Shown here one piece after another: positions 34,653 through 43,611 of a stretch of DNA of 64,000 bases (the stretch's first letter is position 1; every line of letters starts with the position of its first letter). The DNA comes from Arthrobacter sp. S39 (GTDB lineage Bacteria; Actinomycetota; Actinomycetes; Actinomycetales; Micrococcaceae). The notes beneath the pieces are model-generated. The model was not told where the DNA came from and searched no databases. It saw nothing but the letters and a program-made list of their open reading frames with translations. Where the stretch lies: the NCBI RefSeq assembly GCF_004320525.1, contig NZ_SIHX01000001.1, positions 788,251 to 852,250 of the forward strand, given 5' to 3'. The position numbers and the translations under genes are program-made.

Positions 34653-35693
34653 ATGGCGTCATATGACAGCATCCGCCCAGGTCAACCTTGGCTTGACACA
34701 ACCGGTAGCCGCATCCAGGCACACGGCGGATCGATGCATGTGGAGGACGGCGTCTTCTACTGGTACGGCGAGAACAAAGAGCGGACACTGCCAGGGAGCG
34801 GCATCTGGCATTGGGGGGTTCGTGCCTACTCGTCCACCGACCTCTATAACTGGGAAGACAGGGGCCTGATCATCCCGCCCGTCGAGGACGATACAGGATC
34901 ACCACTGCATCCCACGCGCTTCATGGATCGGCCCCACATCATCTACAACCGGTACTCCAAGAAGTACGTCTGCTGGCTGAAGATCATGGAAGACGGTGCC
35001 CAGCGGTCCACTATCCTAGCCGCCGATTCCTTCCTGGGACCATACGAAATAGTGAAAAGCGGCGTCAGGCCCCTCGGCATGAACGCCGGCGACTTCGACC
35101 TGGTTATTGAGCCGACAGATGGGAAAGCTTATTACTACTTTGAGCGCGTACACAGCGAGATGATATGTGCAGACCTTACCGAGGATTACACCGGAGTCAC
35201 GGGCTACTATTCAACGCATTTCCATCACCCGGCGCCACCGTATGTTCGGGAGGCACCGGCTCACTTCAAGCGTGGAAACACACACTATCTGGTCACCTCA
35301 GGAACAACTGGATATTTTCCAAATCCCTCGGAGCTGGCCAGCGCTCCGTCCTATCACGGCCCGTGGACGGTTCTCGGCAACCCCCATGTTGAGGACAAGA
35401 GCGAAACGTCCTTTCGGAGCCAGATCAGCTGCGTCTTCAAGCACCCCAACAAATCGGACCTTTACATTGCCATGGCCGACAGGTGGAGGCCGGATCTCAG
35501 TCCCGAAGATTCTGACGCCCGCGGAATGTTTGAACGGCAGTTTGCCGGTACTCCATCCCCCGATGACGTACAAGAAGACTTCAGCGTCATCGACACCTCG
35601 CAATCCGACTACGTTTGGCTGCCCTTTACGTTTGATGGAGATTTTCCCGAGCTGAGATGGCAGGACGAGTGGCGGATAGAGGATTTCGACTAA
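34653..35693 (+). CDS. GH43-like (exo-beta-1,3-galactanase-type) propeller protein
   Basis: A 346-residue five-bladed propeller protein without a signal peptide. It begins with the typical SRIQAHGGSMHVEDGVFYWYGENK and carries YVREAPAHFKRGNTHYLVTSG, where Glu near residue 200 fits the general acid of GH43 subfamily 24-like galactanases. Those enzymes lack a normal catalytic base Asp, and I see none at the N-terminus either. It directly follows the GH3 gene and should share its transcript. It may act on a galacto-configured residue; a non-catalytic sugar-binding role cannot be excluded. Confidence 0.8.
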   Translation: MASYDSIRPGQPWLDTTGSRIQAHGGSMHVEDGVFYWYGENKERTLPGSGIWHWGVRAYSSTDLYNWEDRGLIIPPVEDDTGSPLHPTRFMDRPHIIYNRYSKKYVCWLKIMEDGAQRSTILAADSFLGPYEIVKSGVRPLGMNAGDFDLVIEPTDGKAYYYFERVHSEMICADLTEDYTGVTGYYSTHFHHPAPPYVREAPAHFKRGNTHYLVTSGTTGYFPNPSELASAPSYHGPWTVLGNPHVEDKSETSFRSQISCVFKHPNKSDLYIAMADRWRPDLSPEDSDARGMFERQFAGTPSPDDVQEDFSVIDTSQSDYVWLPFTFDGDFPELRWQDEWRIEDFD

Positions 35694-35893
35694 TCAGAGA
35701 GTGGACCAACAGCTGGTTGTCATACGACGCGTGCTTTTACGCCGGCCGTACCACGGCCAAGGGAAGCTCGGCCGTTTGGTTCCCGGATCAGGGCTGGACC
35801 CCCGTTGGAAAATCACATGATTTCGTAGGCAAGACTCCCATCGCCGCCGTATCGTCAATGAGATCACATCCCGGGCAACAGACTCTGCGGCTG

Positions 35894-35967
35894 TTGACCG
35901 GCGGCGCTTACGGTCGGATATAATCCCAATATTCCAATTAGTGATACTAATTTTCAATTGTTTGAAA
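35894..35967 (+). promoter_or_regulatory. Promoter and double palindrome before esterase paralog 2
   Basis: TTGACC (35894-35899) and a perfect TATAAT (35919-35924) are 19 bp apart. Just downstream lie two perfect inverted repeats, AATTAGT-N3-ACTAATT (35936-35952) and TTTCAA-N4-TTGAAA (35952-35967), ending 17 bp before the gene. They would overlap the transcription start and fit a repressor site. Confidence 0.75.
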
Positions 35968-35984
35968 TAACCTACTAGGGAGCC

Positions 35985-37112
35985 ATGACTATCCCCTCAA
36001 ACCATGTAACGCCCGGCTTCGAAGCCGTAGCCGCAGCGTTTTTTGCCACTATTCCGGACGGATGTCGCGCGGGCGCGGCCCTCTCTGTTTGGAAGGACGG
36101 AGTTCCTGTTGTCTCGCTGTCGGCCGGCACGGCTGACGGGAGTAACCGCCTCTTCACTAGTGAAACGCTTATTCCCGTTGCTTCTGTGACTAAGGGTCTG
36201 GCTTCTCTGGTGATCGGTCGACTGGTCGAGTTGGGGAGGATGCCTTCCTACGACACGGAGATCGGCGAGTTCTGGCCGGAGTTCGCCGCCCACGGCAAAG
36301 GCAGACTGTCAATCGGCGATGTTTTAGCTCACCGGTCCGGTCTTTCTGCACCACGGGAGGCCTTGCCCAAGGCCGTCTACCTGGACTCTATTGCCACTGC
36401 GGATGTCCTTGCCGCCCAGGAACCACTATGGACACCAGGCGAAGGTCACCAGTACCACAACATCACCCACGGCGCCCTCACCGCAAAGCTCGCACTCCTG
36501 GCAACCGGCCAATCTCTTGGCAGTTTGTTTGCCGAAGAAATGGCGGGGCCTTTGTCCGCCGATGCTTGGATCGGGCTTCCTGAGGTGTATGACGAAAGGG
36601 TCGCCTCGATTGTGCCCGAGCCATCTCCCCCTGCCCCCGCTACTTCCGACCCCAATTCCTACTGGTTGGAACGGGCCGTGAATCTTGGCTCGGGAGTCGG
36701 GTTTCCCGCCCTGGTGGAGTCCTCAGAGGGCCGGCGCGCGGAGCTGCCCGGCGTCAATGGTTTCGCTTCTGCTGATGCCGTCGCGAAGATCTATTCTGCC
36801 GCCGTCGTGCCAACCGAAGGGGTCCGCTTACTTTCGGATGCGGGCGTGGACGAGCTTCGCAAGCCCCGCAGCAAAGGGATGCCGGTCTTTGGAGGCCCCC
36901 CGCCCTATCAGGCCTTTGGCGCAGGCGTCATGATCGCGTCACATTGGGACCCCTACCTGACCGAATACTCCTTCGGCCACGACGGCGCCTTGGGACAAGT
37001 GGCCTTCGCGGACCCATACTTCAAAATCGGCTTCGCCTACGTCACCAACCAGGCTGGCGACTGGGAACGCGGTAAATCAGTGACGGAAGCGTTGCGGCGC
37101 GCCCTGACCTGA
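35985..37112 (+). CDS. Beta-lactamase-fold serine hydrolase (EstB-type esterase), paralog 2
   Basis: A 375-residue cytosolic serine hydrolase. The S-x-x-K motif is Ser67-Val-Thr-Lys70, the tyrosine is Tyr157 in HQYHNITHG, and GHDGALGQ lies near the end. It shares WPEFAxHGK, ADxLAAQxPLW and PPYQAxGAGVMI with the gene at 21334. AGGGAG precedes the ATG. Its own promoter with two palindromes lies upstream, so it may be induced separately. It heads a likely transcript with the dehydrogenase and GH78-2 genes. Probable role: removal of acyl groups from glycosides. Confidence 0.88.
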   Translation: MTIPSNHVTPGFEAVAAAFFATIPDGCRAGAALSVWKDGVPVVSLSAGTADGSNRLFTSETLIPVASVTKGLASLVIGRLVELGRMPSYDTEIGEFWPEFAAHGKGRLSIGDVLAHRSGLSAPREALPKAVYLDSIATADVLAAQEPLWTPGEGHQYHNITHGALTAKLALLATGQSLGSLFAEEMAGPLSADAWIGLPEVYDERVASIVPEPSPPAPATSDPNSYWLERAVNLGSGVGFPALVESSEGRRAELPGVNGFASADAVAKIYSAAVVPTEGVRLLSDAGVDELRKPRSKGMPVFGGPPPYQAFGAGVMIASHWDPYLTEYSFGHDGALGQVAFADPYFKIGFAYVTNQAGDWERGKSVTEALRRALT

Positions 37113-37242
37113 CCATGCGGCAGCCTTCCAGGTTCGACGTCTCAACAGGCGATACCCGGGCAGGCCCTGACCCAATGACACCCCCGCCCGCGGGTGATCC
37201 AAATGAAAAAAACAACGACTTTGAAAAACGAAAGAGGTTCGG

Positions 37243-38118
37243 ATGGCGAAGGAAGAACTGGCCCAACCCCCTGTGAGCACGATTGCAGTAATCGGCGCCG
37301 GGACCATGGGCCTGGCCATCGCCCGGCTCTTCGCGGGCAACGGGCGCAACGTACGCATCTACGATGAGCGAGTTGCGGATTTGCCGGAACTTTCCGGCAT
37401 CGAAGCCTGCTCAGACCTGCCATCCTGCCTCGTGGGCGCAGAAATCATCTTCGAGGCCATTACCGAGCAACTGAACGCCAAGCAGGCGCTCCTCCGTCAA
37501 ATTCAGGAATTCGTGGGTGCGGTCCCCGTGGCATCCAACACCTCCACCTTCCGTCCCGGCCAGCTGGCTGAGGGATTGGTTCACCCGGAGGCGATACTCG
37601 TCGCCCATTTCTTCCACCCGGCAGACATCGTCCCGCTGGTGGAGTTGGTGCCACATGCAACGACTGCTTCATCTGCGCTGACCTTGACAAGGTCGCTTAT
37701 TGAAGAGGCAGGCAAGGTGGTCGTGCCCCTGAGCCACGAAGTTGACGGTTTCATCGCTAATCGGCTGCAGGCCGCACTCATCCGTGAAGCAGTTTGGCTG
37801 CTTCGACATGGAATAGCGTCGGCTGAAGAAATTGACGCAGCCGTTGTGCATGGCCTCGGACCCCGGTGGGCGCTTGCAGGTCCCTTTGAGGTCATGGACC
37901 GCGGAGGGCTTGACATATGGCAGGCGGTAACAGAGCGCCTCTTTCCGCTGCTCAGCGTCGAGACGTCCATTCCCGAGGAAATTTCGTCCCGGGTTACGCA
38001 AGGCGAACTGGGCGCAAAATCGGGGCAGGGCTTCTACGCATACGACGCACACTCGGCATCGCCGCTAAACCGCTTGAGCGCCGTTCTGCATGCCGCCTCA
38101 ACACCGACCCCCTCCTAG
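37243..38118 (+). CDS. 3-hydroxyacyl-CoA dehydrogenase/L-gulonate 3-dehydrogenase-like protein
   Basis: A 291-residue NAD-dependent dehydrogenase. The Rossmann motif is VIGAGTMGLA (17-26), with Asp41 as the NAD-selective acidic residue. SNTSTF (98-103) and HFFHPADIVPLVELV (122 onward, catalytic His122) are the family's active-site blocks, and DGFIANRLQAAL follows. A single 291-residue unit is the length of stand-alone family members. AAAGAGG precedes the ATG. Sandwiched between an esterase and a rhamnosidase gene, it may oxidise a beta-hydroxyacyl group released by the esterase, or a sugar acid; the sequence does not decide. Confidence 0.85.
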   Translation: MAKEELAQPPVSTIAVIGAGTMGLAIARLFAGNGRNVRIYDERVADLPELSGIEACSDLPSCLVGAEIIFEAITEQLNAKQALLRQIQEFVGAVPVASNTSTFRPGQLAEGLVHPEAILVAHFFHPADIVPLVELVPHATTASSALTLTRSLIEEAGKVVVPLSHEVDGFIANRLQAALIREAVWLLRHGIASAEEIDAAVVHGLGPRWALAGPFEVMDRGGLDIWQAVTERLFPLLSVETSIPEEISSRVTQGELGAKSGQGFYAYDAHSASPLNRLSAVLHAASTPTPS

Positions 38119-38226
38119 GGCCCGGGCACCAGCTGGGTTCCGGCCAGCTTCCAAATTCCGGCAACCACCGTGGAACCTTTGACATCAAGGGACTGCATTC
38201 GAAAACAACCCACAATGGAGACTTCT

Positions 38227-41046
38227 ATGGCAATGGCTGCCGCTCCCGACGCCCCCCGCTTTGAGCACCGCACTGACTCGGGTCCTGTACTCGGACTTGG
38301 ATCGGGGGCGCCCCGGCTCTCATGGTCAGTGCCAAACGCCGACGCCGGCTACTCACAGACAACCTACGAGATTGAAGTAAGCCGTGATGGTGCGGCAGAG
38401 GTCTACACGATCGAAAGCCACGATCAGGTCCTGGTTCCATGGCCGGCGCCAGCCCTGGTCTCGCGTGAACAGGCGCGTGTGCGTGTCCGGGTCGCGCACG
38501 GCCAGGACTGGAGCGAATGGAGCGAGCCGTCTGTCGTGGAAGCCGGACTCCTCGACGCCAGGGACTGGACAGCCGATTTCATCAGCCCCGTTGGCATCGG
38601 AGGACAGGACATGCCCGCGCCCATCCTGACCGGGTCATTCGAAGTGCCGGCCGAAATCAGTAAAGCCCGCCTCTACGCAACTGCACACGGAATCTACGCC
38701 GGCACGTTGAACGGCCAGCCCATCGACGACAGCGTCCTGGCTCCCGGGTGGACCTCCTACGACAACCGCCTTCGCTACCACACCTACGATGTGACAGCCT
38801 TGATGCGCCAGGGCACCAATAACTTGGACATGCTGCTTGGTAACGGCTGGTACCGCGGGCGGCTCGGCTTTGAAAACAAGCGCGCCCTCTACGGGGACCG
38901 GCTTGCAGTGCTCGCCCAACTCGAAGTCACAACGGTCGACGGCGGTACTCATGTCCTGCTGTCAGACGGCTCCTGGACGGCACGGGAGAGCAACATCCTG
39001 GCCGACGACTTGTACGACGGACAGCGGACCGATCTCAGGATCGCCACCCCCGGCGAGACCCCGGCAGCAGGAACGGTCGAAGTGATCAATGCTGACCTTT
39101 CGCGGCTCGTAGCTCCCGAAGGGCCTACTGTGCGCCCGACCGAAGTCATCCCGGCGCAGTCCGTGTTCACCTCACCCTCAGGACAGACGCTTGTGGACTT
39201 TGGCCAGAACCTTGTCGGCTGGATCAGATTGCGGGTACGCGACCTGCCGGCAGGAAGTGAAGTTGTCGTCCGCCATGCGGAGGTCCTGGAGAACAGCGAG
39301 CTCTGCACCGAACCACTGCGCTCGGCCAAGGCAACGGACTCCTACATCGTTGCCGGCATGGCTGACGAAACACTCGAGCCTTCACTTACCCTTCATGGCT
39401 TCCGCTACGCGGAGGTTGCGGGTGTACCCGGTCTCAAGGCCACAGACATCGAAGCCGTTGTTATTGGATCGGACCTGCGACGCACCGGGTGGTTCTCCTC
39501 TTCGAACGAACTGCTCAACAGGCTCCACGAAAACGTTGTGTGGAGCATACGGGGCAACTTTGTGGACGTACCGACCGATTGCCCGCAGCGGGACGAGCGC
39601 CTTGGCTGGACAGGGGATATCCAGATCTTCGCTCCCACGGCCTCGTTCCTCTTCGACACCACCGGTTTCCTCAACTCCTGGCTAGCTGACCTCGCCGCCG
39701 AGCAGCTGCCGGACGGATCAGTACCCCACGTCGTTCCCGACGTCATCCATTCGGACTACACGAATGCCCCCACCGCAGCGTGGGGTGACGCAGCAGTGCT
39801 CGTTCCTTGGACGCTCTACCAGCGGACAGGCGACCAGCAGGTTCTTGAGCGGCAGTTTGCGAGCATGTGCGCATGGGTGGACAAGATCGCCAGGCTGGCA
39901 GGCCCCGACCACCTGTGGGCGGGCGGTTTCCAGTACGGCGACTGGCTGGATCCCAGCGCACCACCCGAGGATCCCGCTCGCGCCCAAACAGATCCCGACG
40001 TCGTCGCAACGGCCCACTTCGCGCGCTCCGCAGAGGTGCTCAGCAAAGCAGCGGGCGTGCTTGGACGAGGCCAAGAAGCGGCACGGTACGCCAAACTGGC
40101 CGACGAAGTCCGGGCCGCCTTCGCCCGGACTTTCGTGACCCCTGCCGGCAGAATCCTTTCCGACAGCCAGACGGCTTATGCTATGTCGTTGGAATGGGCG
40201 TTGCTTCCGACTGAGGAACAGCGGGCGGAAGCCGGCCGCCGCCTGGCCGATCTGGTGCGCATGAGCGGATTCCGGATCAGCACCGGATTCGTCGGCACTC
40301 CTCTCGTATGCGACGCCCTTACGTCTACGGGACATGTGGAGACTGCCTACCGGCTCCTTTTGCAGACAGGCTGCCCTTCATGGTTGTACCCGGTCACCAT
40401 GGGGGCGACCACGATCTGGGAACGGTGGGACAGCATGCGGCCGGATGGCAGCGTCAACCCTGGCGGCATGACATCCTTCAACCACTATGCCTTGGGCGCG
40501 GTCGCGGACTGGATGCACCGCAGCCTGGCCGGCCTGGCGCCTGCCGCAGCCGGCTACCGCGAACTGGCCATTCGTCCGTATCCGACGGCGGCTCTTACGT
40601 CGGCGTCCGCCGTTCACCTGACCCCGTATGGGGAGGCTGTCGTGGCGTGGGAGCGTTCGGACGGACGGTTGAAGCTGGACGTGAAGGTGCCGGTGGGCGC
40701 GACAGCCCAGGTTCATGTCCCTGGTTTCCCCGAGCCGGAAACGGTTGCCCACGGCGAACACGCATGGGACGTTTCCGATCCCACGGCAGGCTCGGAGGGC
40801 CTGGCGGCCGAAACCATCCGCGACGTGCTTGATTACATGCCTCACGCGTGGTCGGCGGTGGTGGCTGCCGCCGTCGAAACCGGCATCACACCCGAGGGGG
40901 AAGCACAGGCGGCAGACAAAATCAGCAGGTACCTCAATGAGCCGGCCAACACGTTGGGAACCGTGCTAGCGCCCGAACCGTGGGTCGAAGCACGGATCCC
41001 GCTGCGGGCGCGCGTGGCCGAAATCCTCGCTGAGCCGCGTTCATGA
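38227..41046 (+). CDS. GH78 alpha-L-rhamnosidase 2 with C-terminal helical extension
   Basis: A 939-residue GH78 enzyme without an export signal. The predicted acid is Glu457 in TDCPQRDERLGWTGD and the base lies near residue 732 in GATTIWERWDS. The N-terminal beta domains include YATAHGIYAGTLNGQ and NGWYRGRLGF. After the normal C-terminal beta domain (about 775-850), the last 85 residues form a helical extension (TIRDVLDYMPHAWSAVVAAA ... RARVAEILAEP) absent from rhamnosidases 1 and 3. GGAG lies 6 bases before the ATG at 38227, which is therefore preferred over the upstream ATG at 38170. A different linkage or aglycone preference from the other two is likely. Confidence 0.93.
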   Translation: MAMAAAPDAPRFEHRTDSGPVLGLGSGAPRLSWSVPNADAGYSQTTYEIEVSRDGAAEVYTIESHDQVLVPWPAPALVSREQARVRVRVAHGQDWSEWSEPSVVEAGLLDARDWTADFISPVGIGGQDMPAPILTGSFEVPAEISKARLYATAHGIYAGTLNGQPIDDSVLAPGWTSYDNRLRYHTYDVTALMRQGTNNLDMLLGNGWYRGRLGFENKRALYGDRLAVLAQLEVTTVDGGTHVLLSDGSWTARESNILADDLYDGQRTDLRIATPGETPAAGTVEVINADLSRLVAPEGPTVRPTEVIPAQSVFTSPSGQTLVDFGQNLVGWIRLRVRDLPAGSEVVVRHAEVLENSELCTEPLRSAKATDSYIVAGMADETLEPSLTLHGFRYAEVAGVPGLKATDIEAVVIGSDLRRTGWFSSSNELLNRLHENVVWSIRGNFVDVPTDCPQRDERLGWTGDIQIFAPTASFLFDTTGFLNSWLADLAAEQLPDGSVPHVVPDVIHSDYTNAPTAAWGDAAVLVPWTLYQRTGDQQVLERQFASMCAWVDKIARLAGPDHLWAGGFQYGDWLDPSAPPEDPARAQTDPDVVATAHFARSAEVLSKAAGVLGRGQEAARYAKLADEVRAAFARTFVTPAGRILSDSQTAYAMSLEWALLPTEEQRAEAGRRLADLVRMSGFRISTGFVGTPLVCDALTSTGHVETAYRLLLQTGCPSWLYPVTMGATTIWERWDSMRPDGSVNPGGMTSFNHYALGAVADWMHRSLAGLAPAAAGYRELAIRPYPTAALTSASAVHLTPYGEAVVAWERSDGRLKLDVKVPVGATAQVHVPGFPEPETVAHGEHAWDVSDPTAGSEGLAAETIRDVLDYMPHAWSAVVAAAVETGITPEGEAQAADKISRYLNEPANTLGTVLAPEPWVEARIPLRARVAEILAEPRS

Positions 41047-41075
41047 CGGCCCTCACAAAAGCCGGGAACTCCTCT

Positions 41076-41400
41076 CTGGTCCGCCGTTGCTGGGAGGGCG
41101 CCGTCCGAGGCGGCTACGTCAACCACGGCCGAGACGTACCTCGATGAGGATGACGTGATCTGGTGGGCCAAGGGAGGCATCCTCCCGGATGAGAGGCGAC
41201 GACGATCACAGGGTCATCTACCTCGGGTTGGGCCGCCCCGGTTCCGTTCACTCGTTGTACCGGTCGGATCTGCCTGGCATGTGGCCGTCATTGACACCTG
41301 GAACATGACAACTGATACATTGCCGGATGCCGTGCAAGGGCGGGTGGTGGTCGATCTGCCAGGGCGGGAGTACATCGCCATCCGAATCCGTCGCGCATGA
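41076..41400 (+). pseudogene. C-terminal remnant of a DUF5605-type glycoside hydrolase
   Basis: Four blocks follow each other in shifting frames: LVRRCWEGAVRGGYVNHG, then TYLDEDDVIWWAKGGIL, then DDDHRVIYLGLGRPGSVHS, then a final stretch with WHVAVIDTWNMTTD and GREYIAIRIRRA followed by a stop. Order and content match the C-terminus of the DUF4038/DUF5605 type of family (motifs RGGYVTHGETY, IDTWNMT). At least two frameshifts make it non-functional. It lies directly behind GH78-2, so an intact glycosidase gene once stood here. The 98 bp before the next gene hold only its leader. Confidence 0.72.
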
Positions 41401-41498
41401 ATCATTGGCACAAAATTTCGAAATCCCGATAGCCCTCGTTGGGCTTCTGATCCGCACCACTTCGCGGCAGAAACATCAATCTGTTGTGAGGAACCGGC

Positions 41499-42788
41499 AT
41501 GGCGCCAAAACTGAAACACGGCCAGGACGCAGGACAACTTCAGGCCCACCGCAGCAAGGACAACTTCCCGCTCGTCGGGCTTGTGGTCCTTTCTGCTGCC
41601 ATCTTCATTTCGATGGCGACGGAGTTCCTGCCGGCCGGACTCATCCCACAGCTATCCGCGGATTTTGACCGCTCGGTATCCGAAGTCGGGAACCTCATCA
41701 CTGTCTTCGCGTTGACGGTCATTGTGTCGGCCGCACCTCTGGCCATTCTCACCCGCCGGATTCCGCGCAAGGGAATGGTCCTGGGCTCGTTTGCCATCAT
41801 AGGCGTGGCCAATCTTATGACTGTAGTTTCGCCGACGTTTGAGGTGCTGCTTGTCGCGCGTGTGCTGGGTGCAGTAGCGCACGGTGCGTTCTGGTCCGTT
41901 GTGGCGGCCTATCCGGCGCATCTCGTTCGCCCCTCACAGTTGGGAAAGGCCACAGCGGTCACGGCGGCCGGGGGTTCTGTCTCCGGTGTAGTCGGGATCC
42001 CTCTCGGAAACGCCTTGGGACAGGCCTTCGGATGGCGCGTGTCCTTCGCCGTGCTCGCCGCTCTCGTGCTGATCGTTCTTGTGTTGATGATCCGCCTCCT
42101 GCCGGCAGTAGCCGGGCAATTGCCCGCCCCGGCCAGGAAAGCAAAGGTCCGTGACGGGCAGGACAGCACATTGCCCGCCGTCCTCATGGTTTGCCTGCTC
42201 ATCCTGCTTGTCGTTGCGGCGCAAAACGGATTCGGAACCTTTCAGGTGGTGTGGTTGCTGGACGTCGCTGATTTCGCCCCCGGTGCCATCCCGGTTGTTC
42301 TCCTGGCCGGAGGAATCGCAAGCGCGGTCGGAGTCGCCTTGGTGGGTGGCCTCTACGGCCGGTTCCCGCGGAGGTTGTTCCTCGGTGGGATGGCAGTCAT
42401 GGTTGCCATGCTTTGCGCAGTTCCGGTGGCCGCGGCCACCGGTTCAAAGGCTGGCGTGTGGATTCTCATCATCCTGATGGGGGCCGTTTTCGGAGGCATA
42501 CCGGTCATGCTTCAAACCCGGATGATGTGGTCGGCTTCTCCGCGCAGGCGTAATCTGGCCGCGGCCCTTCAGACCACCGCATTCAATGTCGGCATCGGCG
42601 GAGGGGCATTCTTCGGCGGCCTCGCCTTGGAGGAAACTTCCTTGGCCGTTTTGCCTTACTGGGCTGCTGGCGGCATGTTCCTTGCCTTAGTAACGGCCGG
42701 TATCTGGGAGATCTACAGCGGGCCTGCTCGCAGGAAAGTTCACCCGAAGCCCGCAAAGAACCGGATACGCCACCGTGCCGAGGAATAG
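41499..42788 (+). CDS. MFS transporter, sugar-efflux/DHA1 type
   Basis: A 429-residue permease with 12 predicted membrane helices, beginning FPLVGLVVLSAAIFISMATEF after a hydrophilic N-terminus. The loop between helices 2 and 3 is LTRRIPRKG, and GAVAHGAFWSVVAAY with the following helix is typical of the AraJ/SetA-like DHA1 subfamily. These export sugars or drugs. In this island it may prevent build-up of intermediate sugars or expel a toxic aglycone; direction and substrate are inference. GAGGAACC precedes the ATG. Confidence 0.88.
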   Translation: MAPKLKHGQDAGQLQAHRSKDNFPLVGLVVLSAAIFISMATEFLPAGLIPQLSADFDRSVSEVGNLITVFALTVIVSAAPLAILTRRIPRKGMVLGSFAIIGVANLMTVVSPTFEVLLVARVLGAVAHGAFWSVVAAYPAHLVRPSQLGKATAVTAAGGSVSGVVGIPLGNALGQAFGWRVSFAVLAALVLIVLVLMIRLLPAVAGQLPAPARKAKVRDGQDSTLPAVLMVCLLILLVVAAQNGFGTFQVVWLLDVADFAPGAIPVVLLAGGIASAVGVALVGGLYGRFPRRLFLGGMAVMVAMLCAVPVAAATGSKAGVWILIILMGAVFGGIPVMLQTRMMWSASPRRRNLAAALQTTAFNVGIGGGAFFGGLALEETSLAVLPYWAAGGMFLALVTAGIWEIYSGPARRKVHPKPAKNRIRHRAEE

Positions 42789-43249
42789 TCCGTCTCGGGC
42801 ATGGCATCTCCGTGTTCGCTGCACCGCTGTAGTGCAATCAGTAAGCGTGTAAGACGCGTGGGGGTCTTTGAATGCCGATGTGTTCGGTGGTGATCTATTA
42901 GGCGGTGCGCTCGGGCCTCGAGTTCCTGGTTGATGAGCTCGACGCAGAACGCGACATCAAAAGAAATAATTTCATCTATTAGAACGAAATTCCGTTTACA
43001 CTTGATTCGTTGCATGTAATGAATCAAGTGAGCAAGTGCCGATGTCGCGCGAGCGTCTCTACGCGGAAGTCCGGACGCGCAACAGGCTCACGATGACGCA
43101 GAGGAGCGCTATGGTCCAGGTCTCATTCAACGATGGATGGGGCGTGCGTTCGTGGGTGAGTATCTTCGCGGCTCTCGGCCGTGGCAGGTCGCCCGCTGTA
43201 GCCGTCACTCTGCTGCACGATGCCGTCACTGTGATCGGCGACAGGCCCG
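42789..43249. other. Gap with an extended inverted repeat
   Basis: No gene is supported in this 460-bp stretch. It contains CACTTGATTC (43000-43009) and its perfect complement GAATCAAGTG (43022-43031), separated by 12 bases, close to an AT-rich stretch. The repeat may be an orphaned operator or a hairpin left from a lost gene. Confidence 0.6.
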
Positions 43250-43581
43250 GCACAACTGCACGCTTGGCCCGACCGCATCCGACTCGTCGCCGATCACATA
43301 GACCTCGCCTTGGGGACCCTCGAGCTGCGCGACGCCGCAGGAACGCTGATCACCTGCGATGACAGCGAGCTGACCACAACTGTGAGCAGAGCCGGAGTCC
43401 TGCAGGGTTTCGGCAGTGCGCCCCACCACAGCCGAAGGATATCGAACGGGCCCGCCAAACACGTTCGAAGGCCGGGCTCTCGCGATCGTTCGACCTACCG
43501 GCTAAGGGCCGACAACCCCTGGCGGTGGCAGGCGAGGGACTCGAGGATGTCACCCTCGCCCTGCACGCCGTCTCCACATGA
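43250..43581 (+). pseudogene. C-terminal remnant of a GH2 beta-glycosidase
   Basis: Three blocks in changing frames match the final domain of GH2 enzymes. PDRIRLVADHIDLALGTLEL leads into RDAAGTLITCDDSEL and VLQGFGSAP. A frame change then gives FEGRALAIVRPTG and a stop, and a further one gives GEGLEDVTLALHAVST and the terminal stop. At least two frameshifts and one premature stop are present. It lies just before esterase paralog 3, so the esterase may once have been co-transcribed with a functional GH2 gene. Confidence 0.7.
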
Positions 43582-43611
43582 ACCGCCATTGAAAGTGAAA
43601 GGGAAGTGCAG

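Noticed and set aside
42740..43027. Minus-strand open frame of 95 codons after the MFS gene
   Set aside because: It overlaps the end of the MFS gene, matches no family I know and has no clear start signal.
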